A DNA stretch of 64,000 bases from Aquiflexum balticum DSM 16537 (GCF_900176595.1 NZ_LT838813.1:1-64000), one strand, 5' to 3'. Shown: positions 1-8,490, counted from the stretch's first letter. The notes: generated by a model from the sequence alone, not told the origin. A program made the numbers and translations.

Positions 1-91
1 TTTAAATATATTTTCCCCAAATTTGAGCCCCCTGAAAATCTTGGGGTGATAAGTCCTAAAATTCCTACCGAAAAGTTATTAAAAGTAATAA

Positions 92-1516
92 ATGAGTTCT
101 GAGGCCAATGCAGTTTGGAATGAATGTTTGCGTGTAATTGAACAGCACGTTAATGAGCAAAGTTATTCTACTTGGTTCAAACCTGTTAATCCTGTCAGAT
201 TGGAAGGAAGCAGCCTCACTATACAAGTTCCCAGTCAATTTTTTTATGAGTGGTTGGAAGACAACTACGTACAGGTACTAAAGTTAGCTATCAAATCAGT
301 TTTGGGCCCCAACGGTAAATTGGAATACGCGGTGGTCGTGGATAAAGGAAATTCTCAGAACCAACCTTATGTTGTAAGTTTTCCACAGGGAAATAACCCA
401 AGTTCTCCAAAAAAGAACCTTAATGAACCTGCTGAAAACAAAAGCCCTTTCTATCTTAAGTCTTTGGACGACGATATGCTTTTGCAATCCAACCTGAATG
501 CCATTTATACTTTCAATACCTACATAGAGGGTGATTGCAACAGATTGGCAAGGTCTGCAGGATTTGCAGTGGCCACCAAGCCGGGCATCACCTCATTTAA
601 TCCCCTAATGGTATACGGCGGAGTTGGTTTGGGAAAAACCCATCTTGTCCAGGCTATCGGCAACGAAATCAAAAACGGTCCTGAAGATAAATTTGTACTC
701 TATGTTTCTTCTGAAAAATTCGTCAACCAATTTATGGATTCCATCAAGGATGGGAACGTAAAGAGTTTTACGAACTTTTATATGCAGGTAGATGTGTTGA
801 TTATTGATGACATACAGTTTTTGGCAGGAAAAGACAGAACCCAGGAGATGTTTTTCCACATTTTCAATCATCTTCATCAAAACAAAAAGCAGATAATAAT
901 GACCTCGGATTGTCCTCCAAAGGATCTGAAAGGACTCGAAGAGAGATTATTGTCCAGATTCAAATGGGGTCTTACGGCAGATCTTCAGATGCCTGACTTT
1001 GAAACAAGGGTTGCTATTATTAAAAGAAAAATGCAGTCAGAGGGTATTTATATTCCTAATGATGTGATAGAATATTTGGCCTATACCATTGATACCAATG
1101 TAAGGGAACTAGAAGGTGTCATGATTTCCCTGCTTGCCCATGCTTCATTGAACAGGGTTGACATTGATTTGGCTTTGGCCAAGGCTATCATGAAAAATAT
1201 TGTAAAAGATATTGAGACTGAAGTGGGCATAGATTTTATTCAAAAAACAGTTTCAGAATATTTTGACATCAAAATTGAAGATCTTAAAGCAAAAACCAGA
1301 AAAAAAGAAATTGTCACCGCCCGTCAAGTGGCCATGTATTTTGCAAAAGAATTTACCAATCATTCCCTTAAATCCATCGGCTATCATTTTGGCGGAAGAG
1401 ACCACAGCACAGTAATACATGCGGTTCAGACAGTCAATGATTTTATGGAAACAGATACTGCTTTTAGAAACTCAGTAAATGACCTGAAAAAGAAATTTAA
1501 AATGCGGTCCTACTGA
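92..1516 (+). CDS. dnaA: Chromosomal replication initiator protein DnaA
   Basis: DnaA is the AAA+ ATPase that binds DnaA boxes and opens the chromosomal origin. The 474-residue protein has all four parts: the N-terminal helicase-loading domain (about 1-90), a variable linker (about 90-125), the AAA+ core with Walker A GGVGLGKTH (about 176-184) and Walker B LIIDD (about 236-240), and a C-terminal DNA-binding domain with the DnaA signature GGRDHSTVIHA (about 433-443). The length is normal for the family. The ATG at 92 is used because the following residues match the usual DnaA N-terminus. The last codons overlap the end of the convergent lipoprotein gene by 7 bp. No cluster of DnaA boxes is visible in the 91 bases upstream, so the origin itself is not placed here. 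Confidence 0.98.
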   Translation: MSSEANAVWNECLRVIEQHVNEQSYSTWFKPVNPVRLEGSSLTIQVPSQFFYEWLEDNYVQVLKLAIKSVLGPNGKLEYAVVVDKGNSQNQPYVVSFPQGNNPSSPKKNLNEPAENKSPFYLKSLDDDMLLQSNLNAIYTFNTYIEGDCNRLARSAGFAVATKPGITSFNPLMVYGGVGLGKTHLVQAIGNEIKNGPEDKFVLYVSSEKFVNQFMDSIKDGNVKSFTNFYMQVDVLIIDDIQFLAGKDRTQEMFFHIFNHLHQNKKQIIMTSDCPPKDLKGLEERLLSRFKWGLTADLQMPDFETRVAIIKRKMQSEGIYIPNDVIEYLAYTIDTNVRELEGVMISLLAHASLNRVDIDLALAKAIMKNIVKDIETEVGIDFIQKTVSEYFDIKIEDLKAKTRKKEIVTARQVAMYFAKEFTNHSLKSIGYHFGGRDHSTVIHAVQTVNDFMETDTAFRNSVNDLKKKFKMRSY

Positions 1517-2277
1517 CCAATTATTTTTTGCTTGTATAAATTCAAAACACCCCTTAATTCCTCCTTTGGAAATTTGATTTCAGTACCTCCCAAGACATAT
1601 GGGCCAATTTCGTATGGATTATAGTAAAACACCACTGAATCCATTTCAAAACCTATAGCAGCAGGTAAGAAAAATATCGAATCCCTTTCCAGAAAAAACA
1701 TACCGGTTTCCTTCAGAGATACTTTCTCTTCTATATCATGGATCTCCCTGAATTTTGATTCTACCAAATGGAGCAATTCGGGTTTATCCGAAATCAAAGA
1801 CTCATTATCCAATACCTGATTTTCAATTTTATTAAAATTTAGGTATTGTCTGTAACTATTGGGATGAGCGCCTCCGGTATAGGCGTAAGTTTCTATAACA
1901 ATTGAAATAAGCTGAACATTTTCAAACAAAATCTTGAAAGTTACATCTATTTCCCATTCTTGATTTGATTCAAACCCATCCATAAATTCAATATAAGAAT
2001 CTAAAAAATTGGTGGCCGCATCTTCAATGCTCGAGGATTTTATTTCTTCATTGACATCTACGATTTTAATGATTCTCTCTTCAATAAGATTATTCAAATT
2101 GGATGTGGTTTCATTTTCTTGGGTAAAAACCGGATATTTCACATTGACTTCACTACAATTTAATCCTTTACAGGCTTTTTGATGAAATTCCTTCAGTTCA
2201 AATTCCAAGCTATTGTGAATTGGAGGATTACATGAGAATGCAACAATTAAAAACACGAGCCAAATCCACTTGCTCAT
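1510..2277 (-). CDS. Lipoprotein with DUF3298/RsiV-like domain
   Basis: A secreted lipoprotein of about 255 residues. The start at 2277 gives a classic lipoprotein signal peptide (MSKWIWLVFLIVAFSC) with the lipidated Cys at position 16. An upstream in-frame start at 2310 would add residues that spoil the signal peptide and overlap meaB. The motif YTGGAHPNSYRQYLNF about mid-protein is typical of the DUF3298 domain shared with the anti-sigma factor RsiV and with many Bacteroidota lipoproteins. The protein probably sits in the periplasm or on the inner face of the outer membrane. It follows meaB by 10 bp on the same strand and may be cotranscribed. Its biochemical role is unknown. The family assignment is fairly sure, the function is not. 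Confidence 0.8.
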   Translation of the reverse strand: MSKWIWLVFLIVAFSCNPPIHNSLEFELKEFHQKACKGLNCSEVNVKYPVFTQENETTSNLNNLIEERIIKIVDVNEEIKSSSIEDAATNFLDSYIEFMDGFESNQEWEIDVTFKILFENVQLISIVIETYAYTGGAHPNSYRQYLNFNKIENQVLDNESLISDKPELLHLVESKFREIHDIEEKVSLKETGMFFLERDSIFFLPAAIGFEMDSVVFYYNPYEIGPYVLGGTEIKFPKEELRGVLNLYKQKIIGQ

Positions 2278-2287
2278 AATTGACCGG

Positions 2288-3292
2288 TTATTTTCTTGAA
2301 ATCCCATCAATAAATGCTTCCACTAATTCCCTGGCTAAACCTATTGGAGATTTTTTGCCTGCCTTTATTTCAGATAGATTCTTGGTTAAACTACTTTTGA
2401 TTTCTTCATTTTCATAAAAACTGCTTTTCAAAAGATAACCAATATGGTCATGAAGCCAGTTCTCTAATTGATTGGATCGATTGATATCCAAATAATTGAT
2501 CCGTTTCATTTGATCCACAAAGCCTTCAATCATTTGCCAGATTTCGGAAAGACCAATCTGATCAATCGCCGAACAGGTCAATACCTTGGGATTCCAGCCG
2601 TTTTCTTTTACAGGAAAAAGATGAAGTGCATTGGTATATTCTCTTTTGGCTTTTTTGGCAGCGGTTATATTTTCCCCATCTGCTTTATTGATGACCAATG
2701 CATCACACATTTCAATGATTCCTTTTTTTATACCCTGCAATTCGTCACCTGCCCCTGCCAACATAAGTAGCAGAAAAAAATCCACCATGCCCTTGACGGC
2801 AATTTCAGACTGACCAACGCCCACAGTCTCAATAAGTATGATATTAAACCCGGCGGCTTCACAAAGCAACATGGCCTCCCTGGTTTTTGCACTGACACCT
2901 CCCAAGGAGACACCTGCCGGACTTGGTCTGATATAAGCCCTTTTATCAGAACTAAGCTTTTCCATCCTGGTCTTATCACCAAGAATACTGCCATGACTTT
3001 TTTGACTGCTGGGATCTATGGTCAATACAGCAAGCTTATAGCCCTTTTCCACCAATAATTTACCAAATCCTTCTATAAATGTACTTTTCCCAACACCAGG
3101 AACTCCGGTAATTCCAATTCTGATTGATTTCCCTGAATAGGGCAGGATTTTTTCAACGACATTCTCAGCCAAAAATTGATCTTGGGGAAGTGTACTTTCT
3201 ACCAAAGTTATCGCCCTGCTCAAAATCACCCTATCTCCTGAAAGGATCCCTTCTACATAGGCTTCAACGGGTAGTCTGCTGGTTATTTTCAA
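2288..3292 (-). CDS. meaB: Methylmalonyl-CoA mutase-associated GTPase MeaB
   Basis: A G3E-family GTPase that chaperones adenosylcobalamin loading and protects methylmalonyl-CoA mutase. The P-loop GVPGVGKS lies at residues 63-70. It is followed by a DPSSQKSHGSILGDKTRM region, the ETVGVGQSE switch motif, and NKADG as the guanine-specificity motif. At 334 residues it is the normal family length. The mutase genes are not in this window. The DUF3298 lipoprotein follows by 10 bp, so the two may share a transcript. ArgK is an older name for the same family; a role in arginine transport is not supported. Confidence 0.95.
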   Translation of the reverse strand: MKITSRLPVEAYVEGILSGDRVILSRAITLVESTLPQDQFLAENVVEKILPYSGKSIRIGITGVPGVGKSTFIEGFGKLLVEKGYKLAVLTIDPSSQKSHGSILGDKTRMEKLSSDKRAYIRPSPAGVSLGGVSAKTREAMLLCEAAGFNIILIETVGVGQSEIAVKGMVDFFLLLMLAGAGDELQGIKKGIIEMCDALVINKADGENITAAKKAKREYTNALHLFPVKENGWNPKVLTCSAIDQIGLSEIWQMIEGFVDQMKRINYLDINRSNQLENWLHDHIGYLLKSSFYENEEIKSSLTKNLSEIKAGKKSPIGLARELVEAFIDGISRK

Positions 3293-3343
3293 TGGATAAA
3301 GATTGGATAAGCTTAATTGAAATGGCTCTCAAAGTTAAAAAAT

Positions 3344-3748
3344 TTATTGAAAGGGATACTTTTTGAATCGAACATCTCCCATCGCTGTTTTTTCAAATAC
3401 CGCAATACAGTTTTTTTCATATTTAGATTCGAAAATTGGTTCTGAAGGCCGAATGGATTTAGGTGTGAATTCCCTGTCATCAAAGAAAAACACTTTTGTA
3501 TTGCCATATTTGGTATGCGGCATAAAATTACCATAATCCAGCATTGTTTCTCGGGTTGAATCTGATGTATAAACAGCGTAAATCCTTATTACAGGGCCTG
3601 TATTGTTTTCATTCCTATAGCTGGCCATTTCAATAAAATCACCTTTAAGATCCCCTACTCCAGGTTGGGAAACAGTATCTCCTACTATCCAAACAATTAT
3701 CAAAATCACTGCTGCAATTATTCCGTATAGAAGGTACTTGGAAGACAT
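3344..3748 (-). CDS. Hypothetical protein with N-terminal membrane anchor
   Basis: A 134-residue protein that I do not recognise. Residues 6-25 (LLYGIIAAVILIIVWIVGD) form one strong transmembrane helix. The remaining roughly 105 residues are polar with beta-like segments and no catalytic motif, so a single-pass protein with its body in the periplasm is likely. It has its own gap on both sides (51 bp to meaB, 53 bp to the divergent hemJ). Codon use is like the neighbours and the reading frame is uninterrupted, so it is probably a real gene. Confidence 0.7.
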   Translation of the reverse strand: MSSKYLLYGIIAAVILIIVWIVGDTVSQPGVGDLKGDFIEMASYRNENNTGPVIRIYAVYTSDSTRETMLDYGNFMPHTKYGNTKVFFFDDREFTPKSIRPSEPIFESKYEKNCIAVFEKTAMGDVRFKKYPFQ

Positions 3749-3801
3749 TTTATAAAGGATCTTTAGATTTAAAGCCTTAATTTAGTGGAAAAAATTTCAA
3801 T

Positions 3802-4338
3802 ATGGTTTTTGAATATGTCAAAGCTCTTCACATCATTTTCGTAGTTACTTGGTTTGCAGGGCTTTTTTATGTTGTCAGGTTGTTTATTTATCAAACTGAG
3901 GCATTGGAAAAACCCGAAGAGGAGAAAAAAATACTGGTGCCCCATCTGAATCTCATGGCAAGAAGACTTTGGTTTGGAATTACTTGGCCATCTGCTATTC
4001 TGACGTTGATTTTTGGTTTTTGGGTATTGTATCACAGATGGGGGTATATGCAATTGGGTTTTATGCACGCCAAATTAGGGTTTGTATTACTTTTATATGT
4101 TTATCACTTCATTTGCCAAAGGCAATTTTCTGAACTCCAAAGGGGAATTGCAAAATGGAGCTCAAATCAACTGAGAATTTGGAACGAAGGTGCGACAGTT
4201 TTGTTATTTGCTATAGTATTCCTTATTGTTCTGAAAAGTCTGATCAACACCTTTTGGGGAATTATCGGGCTTTTGGGACTGAGCGCATTGTTGATGCTTG
4301 GAATCCAACTGTATAAAAAATCAAGGGCTAAATCTTAG
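3802..4338 (+). CDS. hemJ: HemJ-type protoporphyrinogen IX oxidase (CopD-like membrane protein)
   Basis: An integral membrane protein of 178 residues with about four to five transmembrane helices. HemJ oxidises protoporphyrinogen IX to protoporphyrin IX in heme synthesis and is the usual form in Bacteroidota. The N-terminal helix carries the conserved His of the family (VKALHIIFVVTWFAGLFYV). RRLWFGITWPSA and HAKLGFVLLLYVYHF hold the further conserved charged residues. It lies 15 bp before the SCO gene and is followed by a cytochrome c gene, so heme synthesis, copper delivery and a heme protein may be expressed together. Many annotations call such proteins only 'CopD family'; the HemJ assignment is by motif and length. 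Confidence 0.85.
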   Translation: MVFEYVKALHIIFVVTWFAGLFYVVRLFIYQTEALEKPEEEKKILVPHLNLMARRLWFGITWPSAILTLIFGFWVLYHRWGYMQLGFMHAKLGFVLLLYVYHFICQRQFSELQRGIAKWSSNQLRIWNEGATVLLFAIVFLIVLKSLINTFWGIIGLLGLSALLMLGIQLYKKSRAKS

Positions 4339-4353
4339 AATAAAAGACCAAAA

Positions 4354-5010
4354 ATGAAAAAATCGACTATTCCGGTAATTTTACTACTTTCAGCAATATT
4401 GTTATGGAATTGTTCCTCCGAAAAATCAAACGAAGATGACAATCGCCCCCTTCCAAAATTGGGCAATTGGTATATCAATGAGATTGAGATGGAAGGGAAA
4501 ACCGTTAAGGACACCGCATTTCATAAAATCGCCAATTTTTCATTTATCAATCAAGAAGGCAAAGAAATATCAAATTCATCGGTAGAGGGAAAAGTGTATG
4601 TTGCAGATTTTTTCTTCACTACTTGTCCTACTATCTGCCCAATAATGAAAACCCAAATGTTGCGGGTCTATGAGAAATTCAAAGAAGAACCTGATTTTAT
4701 GATCCTAAGCCATACTTTGGATCCTGTTCATGATACTGCTGAGCTTCTCAAAGATTACGCTTATCGGATCGGGGTAGAAAATGATCAGACCTGGCAATTT
4801 CTAACAGGAGACCAAGAAAAGATTTTTGAAATCGGTCAGACAAGTTATTTGACTACAGCAATGGAAGATCAAACCGAGCCCGGGGGAATATTACATTCAG
4901 GCGCTTTTGTCTTAGTAGATCAAAATGGACACATCAGGGGAGTATATGATGGAACCAAAGAAGATCAGGTAAACAAACTGATGAGGGACATCCCAAAATT
5001 GCTTCAATAG
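4354..5010 (+). CDS. SCO1/SenC family copper chaperone, lipoprotein
   Basis: A thioredoxin-fold protein of the SCO1/SenC/PrrC family that delivers copper to the CuA site of cytochrome c oxidase or acts as a thiol-disulfide partner. The signal peptide ends in a lipobox with Cys20 (LLWNC). The copper-binding CxxxC motif is CPTICP (C91, C95), and the distal His ligand is in GILHSGAFVLVD. Its 218 residues fit the family. The gene is between hemJ (15 bp) and a cytochrome c gene (3 bp), a tight run consistent with respiratory-chain assembly. Confidence 0.92.
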   Translation: MKKSTIPVILLLSAILLWNCSSEKSNEDDNRPLPKLGNWYINEIEMEGKTVKDTAFHKIANFSFINQEGKEISNSSVEGKVYVADFFFTTCPTICPIMKTQMLRVYEKFKEEPDFMILSHTLDPVHDTAELLKDYAYRIGVENDQTWQFLTGDQEKIFEIGQTSYLTTAMEDQTEPGGILHSGAFVLVDQNGHIRGVYDGTKEDQVNKLMRDIPKLLQ

Positions 5011-5013
5011 AAT

Positions 5014-5463
5014 ATGAACTTGAAATTAACTGCCACTTACCTTATCCTATATTTCCTGTTTTCATCCTGCCAACCGCAATCTTCCGGAAAGGAAAATACT
5101 TTAGCGAATATTAAAGACACTAAAGTTCTTCAATATGCCATTGAAGGTAAAATACTATATGAGAATCTTTGTGCAAACTGCCACCAAAAAGACGGGAGTG
5201 GATTGGGAAAATTAATCCCACCGCTTTTTGAATCCGATTATATGCTTGAGGATATCGGTAGAACAATAAGGATAATCAAGTTTGGACAAGAGGGTGAAAT
5301 AATAGTAAACGGGCAGATTTATAATCAAGCCATGCCTGCAAATCCCAAGCTAACTGATATGGAAATAGCCCAAATCGTCACCTATCTGTATAATATTTGG
5401 GGTAATAAGGAAGGTGTCATTGATGCAAATACAGTAGGTGAATACCTCAAAACGCAAAATTAA
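5014..5463 (+). CDS. Monoheme class I cytochrome c, lipoprotein
   Basis: A small membrane-anchored electron carrier. The signal peptide ends in a lipobox (FSSC, Cys19), so the protein is probably lipid-anchored in the periplasm. One heme site CANCH is at C53-C56-H57. The likely axial Met is in NQAMPANP near residue 108, and TDMEIAQIVTYLYNIW forms the typical C-terminal helix. Total length is 149 residues. It starts 3 bp after the SCO gene and is the last gene of the hemJ-SCO-cytochrome run. The redox partner cannot be read from the sequence. Confidence 0.92.
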   Translation: MNLKLTATYLILYFLFSSCQPQSSGKENTLANIKDTKVLQYAIEGKILYENLCANCHQKDGSGLGKLIPPLFESDYMLEDIGRTIRIIKFGQEGEIIVNGQIYNQAMPANPKLTDMEIAQIVTYLYNIWGNKEGVIDANTVGEYLKTQN

Positions 5464-5465
5464 CA

Positions 5466-5891
5466 TCAAGATTCCAGCTCTTTTTTTGCTGCTGTCATCG
5501 CTTTTTTGATGTCCTCATTTACTTTCTCAACTTTCACTTTTTGCCCCAGCAAATAGGTCTCTACCTCCGCTTCAGACATGTCATCATAGGAAGACTGAAA
5601 CTGCCTCATCCAAACAAACATCCCATTAAATGCACTATCCAGATTAATTGATAAGGTCTCCAGTTCATTTATTTTATCGATGTTTTCGGGATCTGATTGG
5701 GATATCATATCTTTTTTTTCATCAATTTTCTTTTTGAGAGATTTTAAATCTCCCATCAAGGGCATTACTTCATCGTGTATATCAATTACCTCCTGCTTTA
5801 ATTCTTGATTTTGATTTTTTATGTTGGGCTCACATCCCACAAATGAGGCAAGAAAACTTAAAAAAATTACCTTACTGATTAATTTTAACAT
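5466..5891 (-). CDS. Small coiled-coil lipoprotein of unknown function
   Basis: A 141-residue protein with a lipoprotein signal peptide (FLSFLASFVGC, Cys20). Nearly all the rest is charged and helical, rich in Lys, Glu, Asp and Met with heptad-like spacing, so a coiled coil is likely. A conserved-looking WMRQFQSSYDDMSEAE segment lies near residue 95. Similar short helical lipoproteins occur in Bacteroidota without known function. It converges on the cytochrome c gene, the two stops being about 2 bp apart. No catalytic residues are visible. Confidence 0.75.
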   Translation of the reverse strand: MLKLISKVIFLSFLASFVGCEPNIKNQNQELKQEVIDIHDEVMPLMGDLKSLKKKIDEKKDMISQSDPENIDKINELETLSINLDSAFNGMFVWMRQFQSSYDDMSEAEVETYLLGQKVKVEKVNEDIKKAMTAAKKELES

Positions 5892-5946
5892 ATTGCTGGT
5901 TTTTCATTCAAATGAAAAACAATTAGGCTAAAAAAAGAAATTATTC

Positions 5947-6345
5947 CTAAACTATTTTGCAATTTTTGTGATATTTCCAATTTATAATATGAATTATTAT
6001 TAAAGATATGGAAGCCAATACGGAAACTGCGATCATCCAAGAGTTCCATTCATGCAAGAGAATCGCAAAAGAAAAAATTAAAACAGCAGTCCATAATGCT
6101 ATTTTAATACCTTTGGAATGTGTATTTTTAGCAGCATTAAATACAGCCCAGACTGCCAGTGCTATAAAAAAATAATCCATCCAATGCCAATGAATATGAT
6201 CATGTGCATGATCGTCAGAATATCGAGCCATATAGCCCAAGGAAATCATTACCGGAAATGCCAAGCAATGAATCATACATAAAACTGATGCTGATATACC
6301 CAGCATATCTGCCGATTGACTTGAAATTCTTTTTATTATTTGCAA
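5947..6345 (-). CDS. MerC-domain membrane protein
   Basis: A 132-residue membrane protein with four predicted helices. The MerC signature is ADMLGISASVLCMIHCLAFP, whose Cys pair in helix one binds metal in mercury-transport homologs. A His-rich loop (DDHAHDHIHWHW) follows and suggests metal binding, plausibly zinc. The reading frame opens with a TTG at 6345 inside a palindrome. The first ATG is at 6306 (MLGIS), but it would cut into the conserved helix, so the TTG or another non-ATG start is preferred. No mer genes are nearby, so a role in zinc or general metal handling is more likely than mercury resistance. Confidence 0.82.
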   Translation of the reverse strand: MQIIKRISSQSADMLGISASVLCMIHCLAFPVMISLGYMARYSDDHAHDHIHWHWMDYFFIALAVWAVFNAAKNTHSKGIKIALWTAVLIFSFAILLHEWNSWMIAVSVLASISLIIIHIINWKYHKNCKIV

Positions 6346-6357
6346 CGTAATTGCAAA
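6339..6357. promoter_or_regulatory. Perfect inverted repeat at the merC-like gene start, possible Zur/Fur-type operator
   Basis: The 19-bp sequence TTTGCAACGTAATTGCAAA has perfect 7-bp arms (TTTGCAA/TTGCAAA) with a 5-bp spacer. It covers the TTG start of the MerC-like gene and lies 46 bp before the divergent aminotransferase gene. Its length and symmetry fit a Fur-superfamily operator, and the His-rich MerC product makes zinc control (Zur) an attractive guess. The regulator itself is not in the window. Confidence 0.45.
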
Positions 6358-6403
6358 TATATGTGATATTTCGAAAATTATTATAAAACAAATCTATTAT
6401 TTC

Positions 6404-7210
6404 ATGAAACCTTATTGTTTTGCCAAAAACCAAATTATATCCTCACATCTCGCTGTAATACATCCTATGGATATAGGATTGATTCGGGGATATGGCATTT
6501 TCGATTTTTTCAGGACTTCAAATTACAATCCGCTGTTTCTGAGTGATTACTTGGACAGGTTTATAAGGTCTGCTGAAAAAACACATCTCACCCTACCCTA
6601 TTCGAAAGAAGAGCTTACCTCAGTCATTGGGGAATTGATCTCAAAAAATAACCTAGAAAACGGAGGTATAAGGATGTTACTTACCGGAGGTGTATCTGAA
6701 AATCATTTTTCCCCCACAGATGGTTCCTTGTTTATTTTCTGTGAAGACCTGGATTTCCCTGCCCCACATAAATATGAAAACGGCGTCAAATTATTAGCTG
6801 TCGAACATGTCAGGGCAATAGCAGATGTTAAAACCACTAATTATGCATTCCCGGTTTGGCATAGTGCTGAATGGAAGCAAAAAGGTGCAGAAGATGTGGT
6901 TTATCATCATGATGGATTTGTTTCGGAAAGCTCCAGATCAAATATATTCGTGGTTAAAAATGGAGAAATTAAAACTCCTGACAAGCATATTCTCCATGGA
7001 ATTACGCGCAAAAGGGTTTTGGAATTAGACAATTCAATTAAAATTCAACCTGTGACTTTAAATGAATTATTGGAGGCGGACGAACTGTTCATTACCAGTA
7101 CAACAAAAAAAATTCTGCCCATAACCCAAATCGATGAAAAAAAGATAGGAACAGGTAAACCAGGAGAAATTACATTGGCCCTGATTGAAAAATTCAGAAC
7201 CATTTGTTAA
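6404..7210 (+). CDS. Class IV aminotransferase (PLP fold type IV)
   Basis: A PLP enzyme of the branched-chain aminotransferase / D-amino acid aminotransferase / aminodeoxychorismate lyase superfamily. Landmarks are GLIRGYGIFDFFRT near residue 27, the likely PLP lysine in ADVKTTNY near 146, the SESSRSNIFVVKNGEIKTP strand and the HGITRKRVLEL helix, then the FITSTTKKILPI segment. Its 268 residues are typical for the smaller members. The substrate cannot be fixed: the sequence lacks obvious markers separating 4-amino-4-deoxychorismate lyase from a D- or L-amino-acid transaminase. It is divergent from the MerC-like gene and shares its 58-bp promoter region. Confidence 0.88.
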   Translation: MKPYCFAKNQIISSHLAVIHPMDIGLIRGYGIFDFFRTSNYNPLFLSDYLDRFIRSAEKTHLTLPYSKEELTSVIGELISKNNLENGGIRMLLTGGVSENHFSPTDGSLFIFCEDLDFPAPHKYENGVKLLAVEHVRAIADVKTTNYAFPVWHSAEWKQKGAEDVVYHHDGFVSESSRSNIFVVKNGEIKTPDKHILHGITRKRVLELDNSIKIQPVTLNELLEADELFITSTTKKILPITQIDEKKIGTGKPGEITLALIEKFRTIC

Positions 7211-7240
7211 AGGCAAATCCAGTCTTTTCACATCAACCCA

Positions 7241-7894
7241 TTAATCAACAAAATCTGCTTTGATAGATCGGGATGTATAAATCAATAGATATATAATTAT
7301 CAAAAGGATTACAAGTGCTGCAACTTCAAATTGAGCCCATATTCTGGAACGATTGACTACTTTATCTGAATTTTCGGCCAGCTTTTTCCCTTCTTCGATT
7401 TGAATAAGGGAAAGCTTCTCAAGATCTGAAATAGCTCTTTCAATATAAGAATTGTATTCTTTAACGCTTTTTGTGTTTATTCCTGATTCTTCAGAATACA
7501 GCATGGCGTAATCTGCGATTCTTAAATTACTCTCTATGATTTTTTTGAAATCTGTGAGAAATCCCTCCTCAGCTACAGTCAGTTTTGTTTTTTCAAAACT
7601 TTCCACAAGTTTAAGAATAGACGCCTCATAATCACTGATTTCCTCAATTACATGGCTGTAATCACTTTCAAATTCACAGTGATTGATCAGTAGTTTGATC
7701 CTGAAAAGATTCTCTGAAATAGAGAAAATATAACTTTCAACCACTAATCTGTCCTCATAAAAAGAAATAAAAGTATCACCAAGTTCATTGAAGTTTTTTC
7801 TCTCTAGAACATTCTTTCCAAATATCATTACAATAATGATTGTCAGGATTATTGCTACTTTCAGTTTACGGTTGTGGGGTTCGTTTTTTGGCAT
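7241..7894 (-). CDS. Membrane protein with MCP-type four-helix-bundle sensor domain
   Basis: A 217-residue protein with a transmembrane helix at each end (about 11-27 and 188-206). The helical extracytoplasmic region between them looks like the 4HB_MCP_1 ligand-sensing bundle of chemoreceptors. The N-terminal segment KVAIILTIIIVMIFGKN and the extended helices with Leu/Ile heptads support this. No HAMP, methyl-accepting, kinase or cyclase domain follows; the protein ends 11 residues after the second helix. It is therefore a sensor module without an output domain and would need a partner. The ligand is unknown. Confidence 0.7.
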   Translation of the reverse strand: MPKNEPHNRKLKVAIILTIIIVMIFGKNVLERKNFNELGDTFISFYEDRLVVESYIFSISENLFRIKLLINHCEFESDYSHVIEEISDYEASILKLVESFEKTKLTVAEEGFLTDFKKIIESNLRIADYAMLYSEESGINTKSVKEYNSYIERAISDLEKLSLIQIEEGKKLAENSDKVVNRSRIWAQFEVAALVILLIIIYLLIYTSRSIKADFVD

Positions 7895-8131
7895 TGTTGT
7901 TTCTGATTAATACTTCCACAAAAATTAACGTCTAAAGTCCAATGATAATTTTTTTGTGGTTAATTATCTGCCAATTAAAATTTTTGAAATGAAATAACCT
8001 AAGAAAAAAGGGGAAATAATAATAAAACCCTTCAACCGGCATAAACTCAGTTGAATAAAATAAAAACATCCGAACAGGAGGATGATCTTTTGAAAAAGAA
8101 AACAACACGTGGTGAACAAAACCCTAATCAC

Positions 8132-8160
8132 AAAAAAACCTCCCTTTAAAAAGGAGGCTT
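8132..8160 (-). terminator. Terminator after tRNA-Lys pseudogene 1
   Basis: Reading the minus strand, a GCCTCCTT...AAGGGAGGT hairpin is followed by a run of seven T, directly after the 3' end of the tRNA-Lys-derived sequence. Two more copies lie at 8313-8338 and 8491-8517, each in the same position relative to its tRNA. Confidence 0.8.
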
Positions 8161-8163
8161 CTG

Positions 8164-8247
8164 TGATCCCGCTGGGATTCGAACCCAGGACCCATACATT
8201 AAAAGTGTATTGCTCTACCATACCGATAGCTATCGGTATACGGATTC
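8164..8247 (-). pseudogene. tRNA-Lys(TTT) pseudogene 1 with palindrome in place of D-arm half
   Basis: From the anticodon arm to the 3' end this copy is identical to the intact tRNA-Lys genes (anticodon loop CTTTTAA, T-arm, acceptor 3' strand). Positions 10-16 (GCTCAGC), the 5' strand of the D-stem, are replaced by the 18-nt perfect palindrome TACCGATAGCTATCGGTA. The acceptor 5' strand also carries a T-to-A change at base 3, which unpairs it. A normal D-arm cannot form, so charging as tRNA-Lys is unlikely. A terminator follows it. Confidence 0.85.
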
Positions 8248-8312
8248 ATATTCTCTTTAAACAAAGTAAGTTCCCAAATCCAGACTGGTTATAGGAACGA
8301 TTTTCTGAAATG

Positions 8313-8338
8313 AAAAAAACCTCCCTTTGAGGAGGCTT
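8313..8338 (-). terminator. Terminator after tRNA-Lys pseudogene 2
   Basis: On the minus strand the GCCTCCTCAAAGGGAGGT hairpin is followed by seven T. It is a copy of the terminators at 8132 and 8491. Confidence 0.8.
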
Positions 8339-8341
8339 CTG

Positions 8342-8425
8342 TGATCCCGCTGGGATTCGAACCCAGGACCCATACATTAAAAGTGTATTGCTCTACCATA
8401 CCGATAGCTATCGGTATACGGATTC
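8342..8425 (-). pseudogene. tRNA-Lys(TTT) pseudogene 2 with the same palindrome
   Basis: This is the second relic and is identical to relic 1 in the tRNA part, including the 18-nt palindrome replacing bases 10-16 and the base-3 change in the acceptor stem. It lies 178 bp from relic 1 and has its own terminator (8313-8338). Two relics carrying the same changes show that the altered version was duplicated after the replacement happened. Confidence 0.85.
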
Positions 8426-8490
8426 ATATTCTCTATAAACAAAGTAAGTTCTCAAATCCAGACTGGTTATAGTAACAATTTTCTGAAATG

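Noticed and set aside
1-91. Chromosomal origin next to dnaA
   Set aside because: No cluster of DnaA boxes (TTATCCACA-like) or AT-rich unwinding pattern could be seen in this short stretch.
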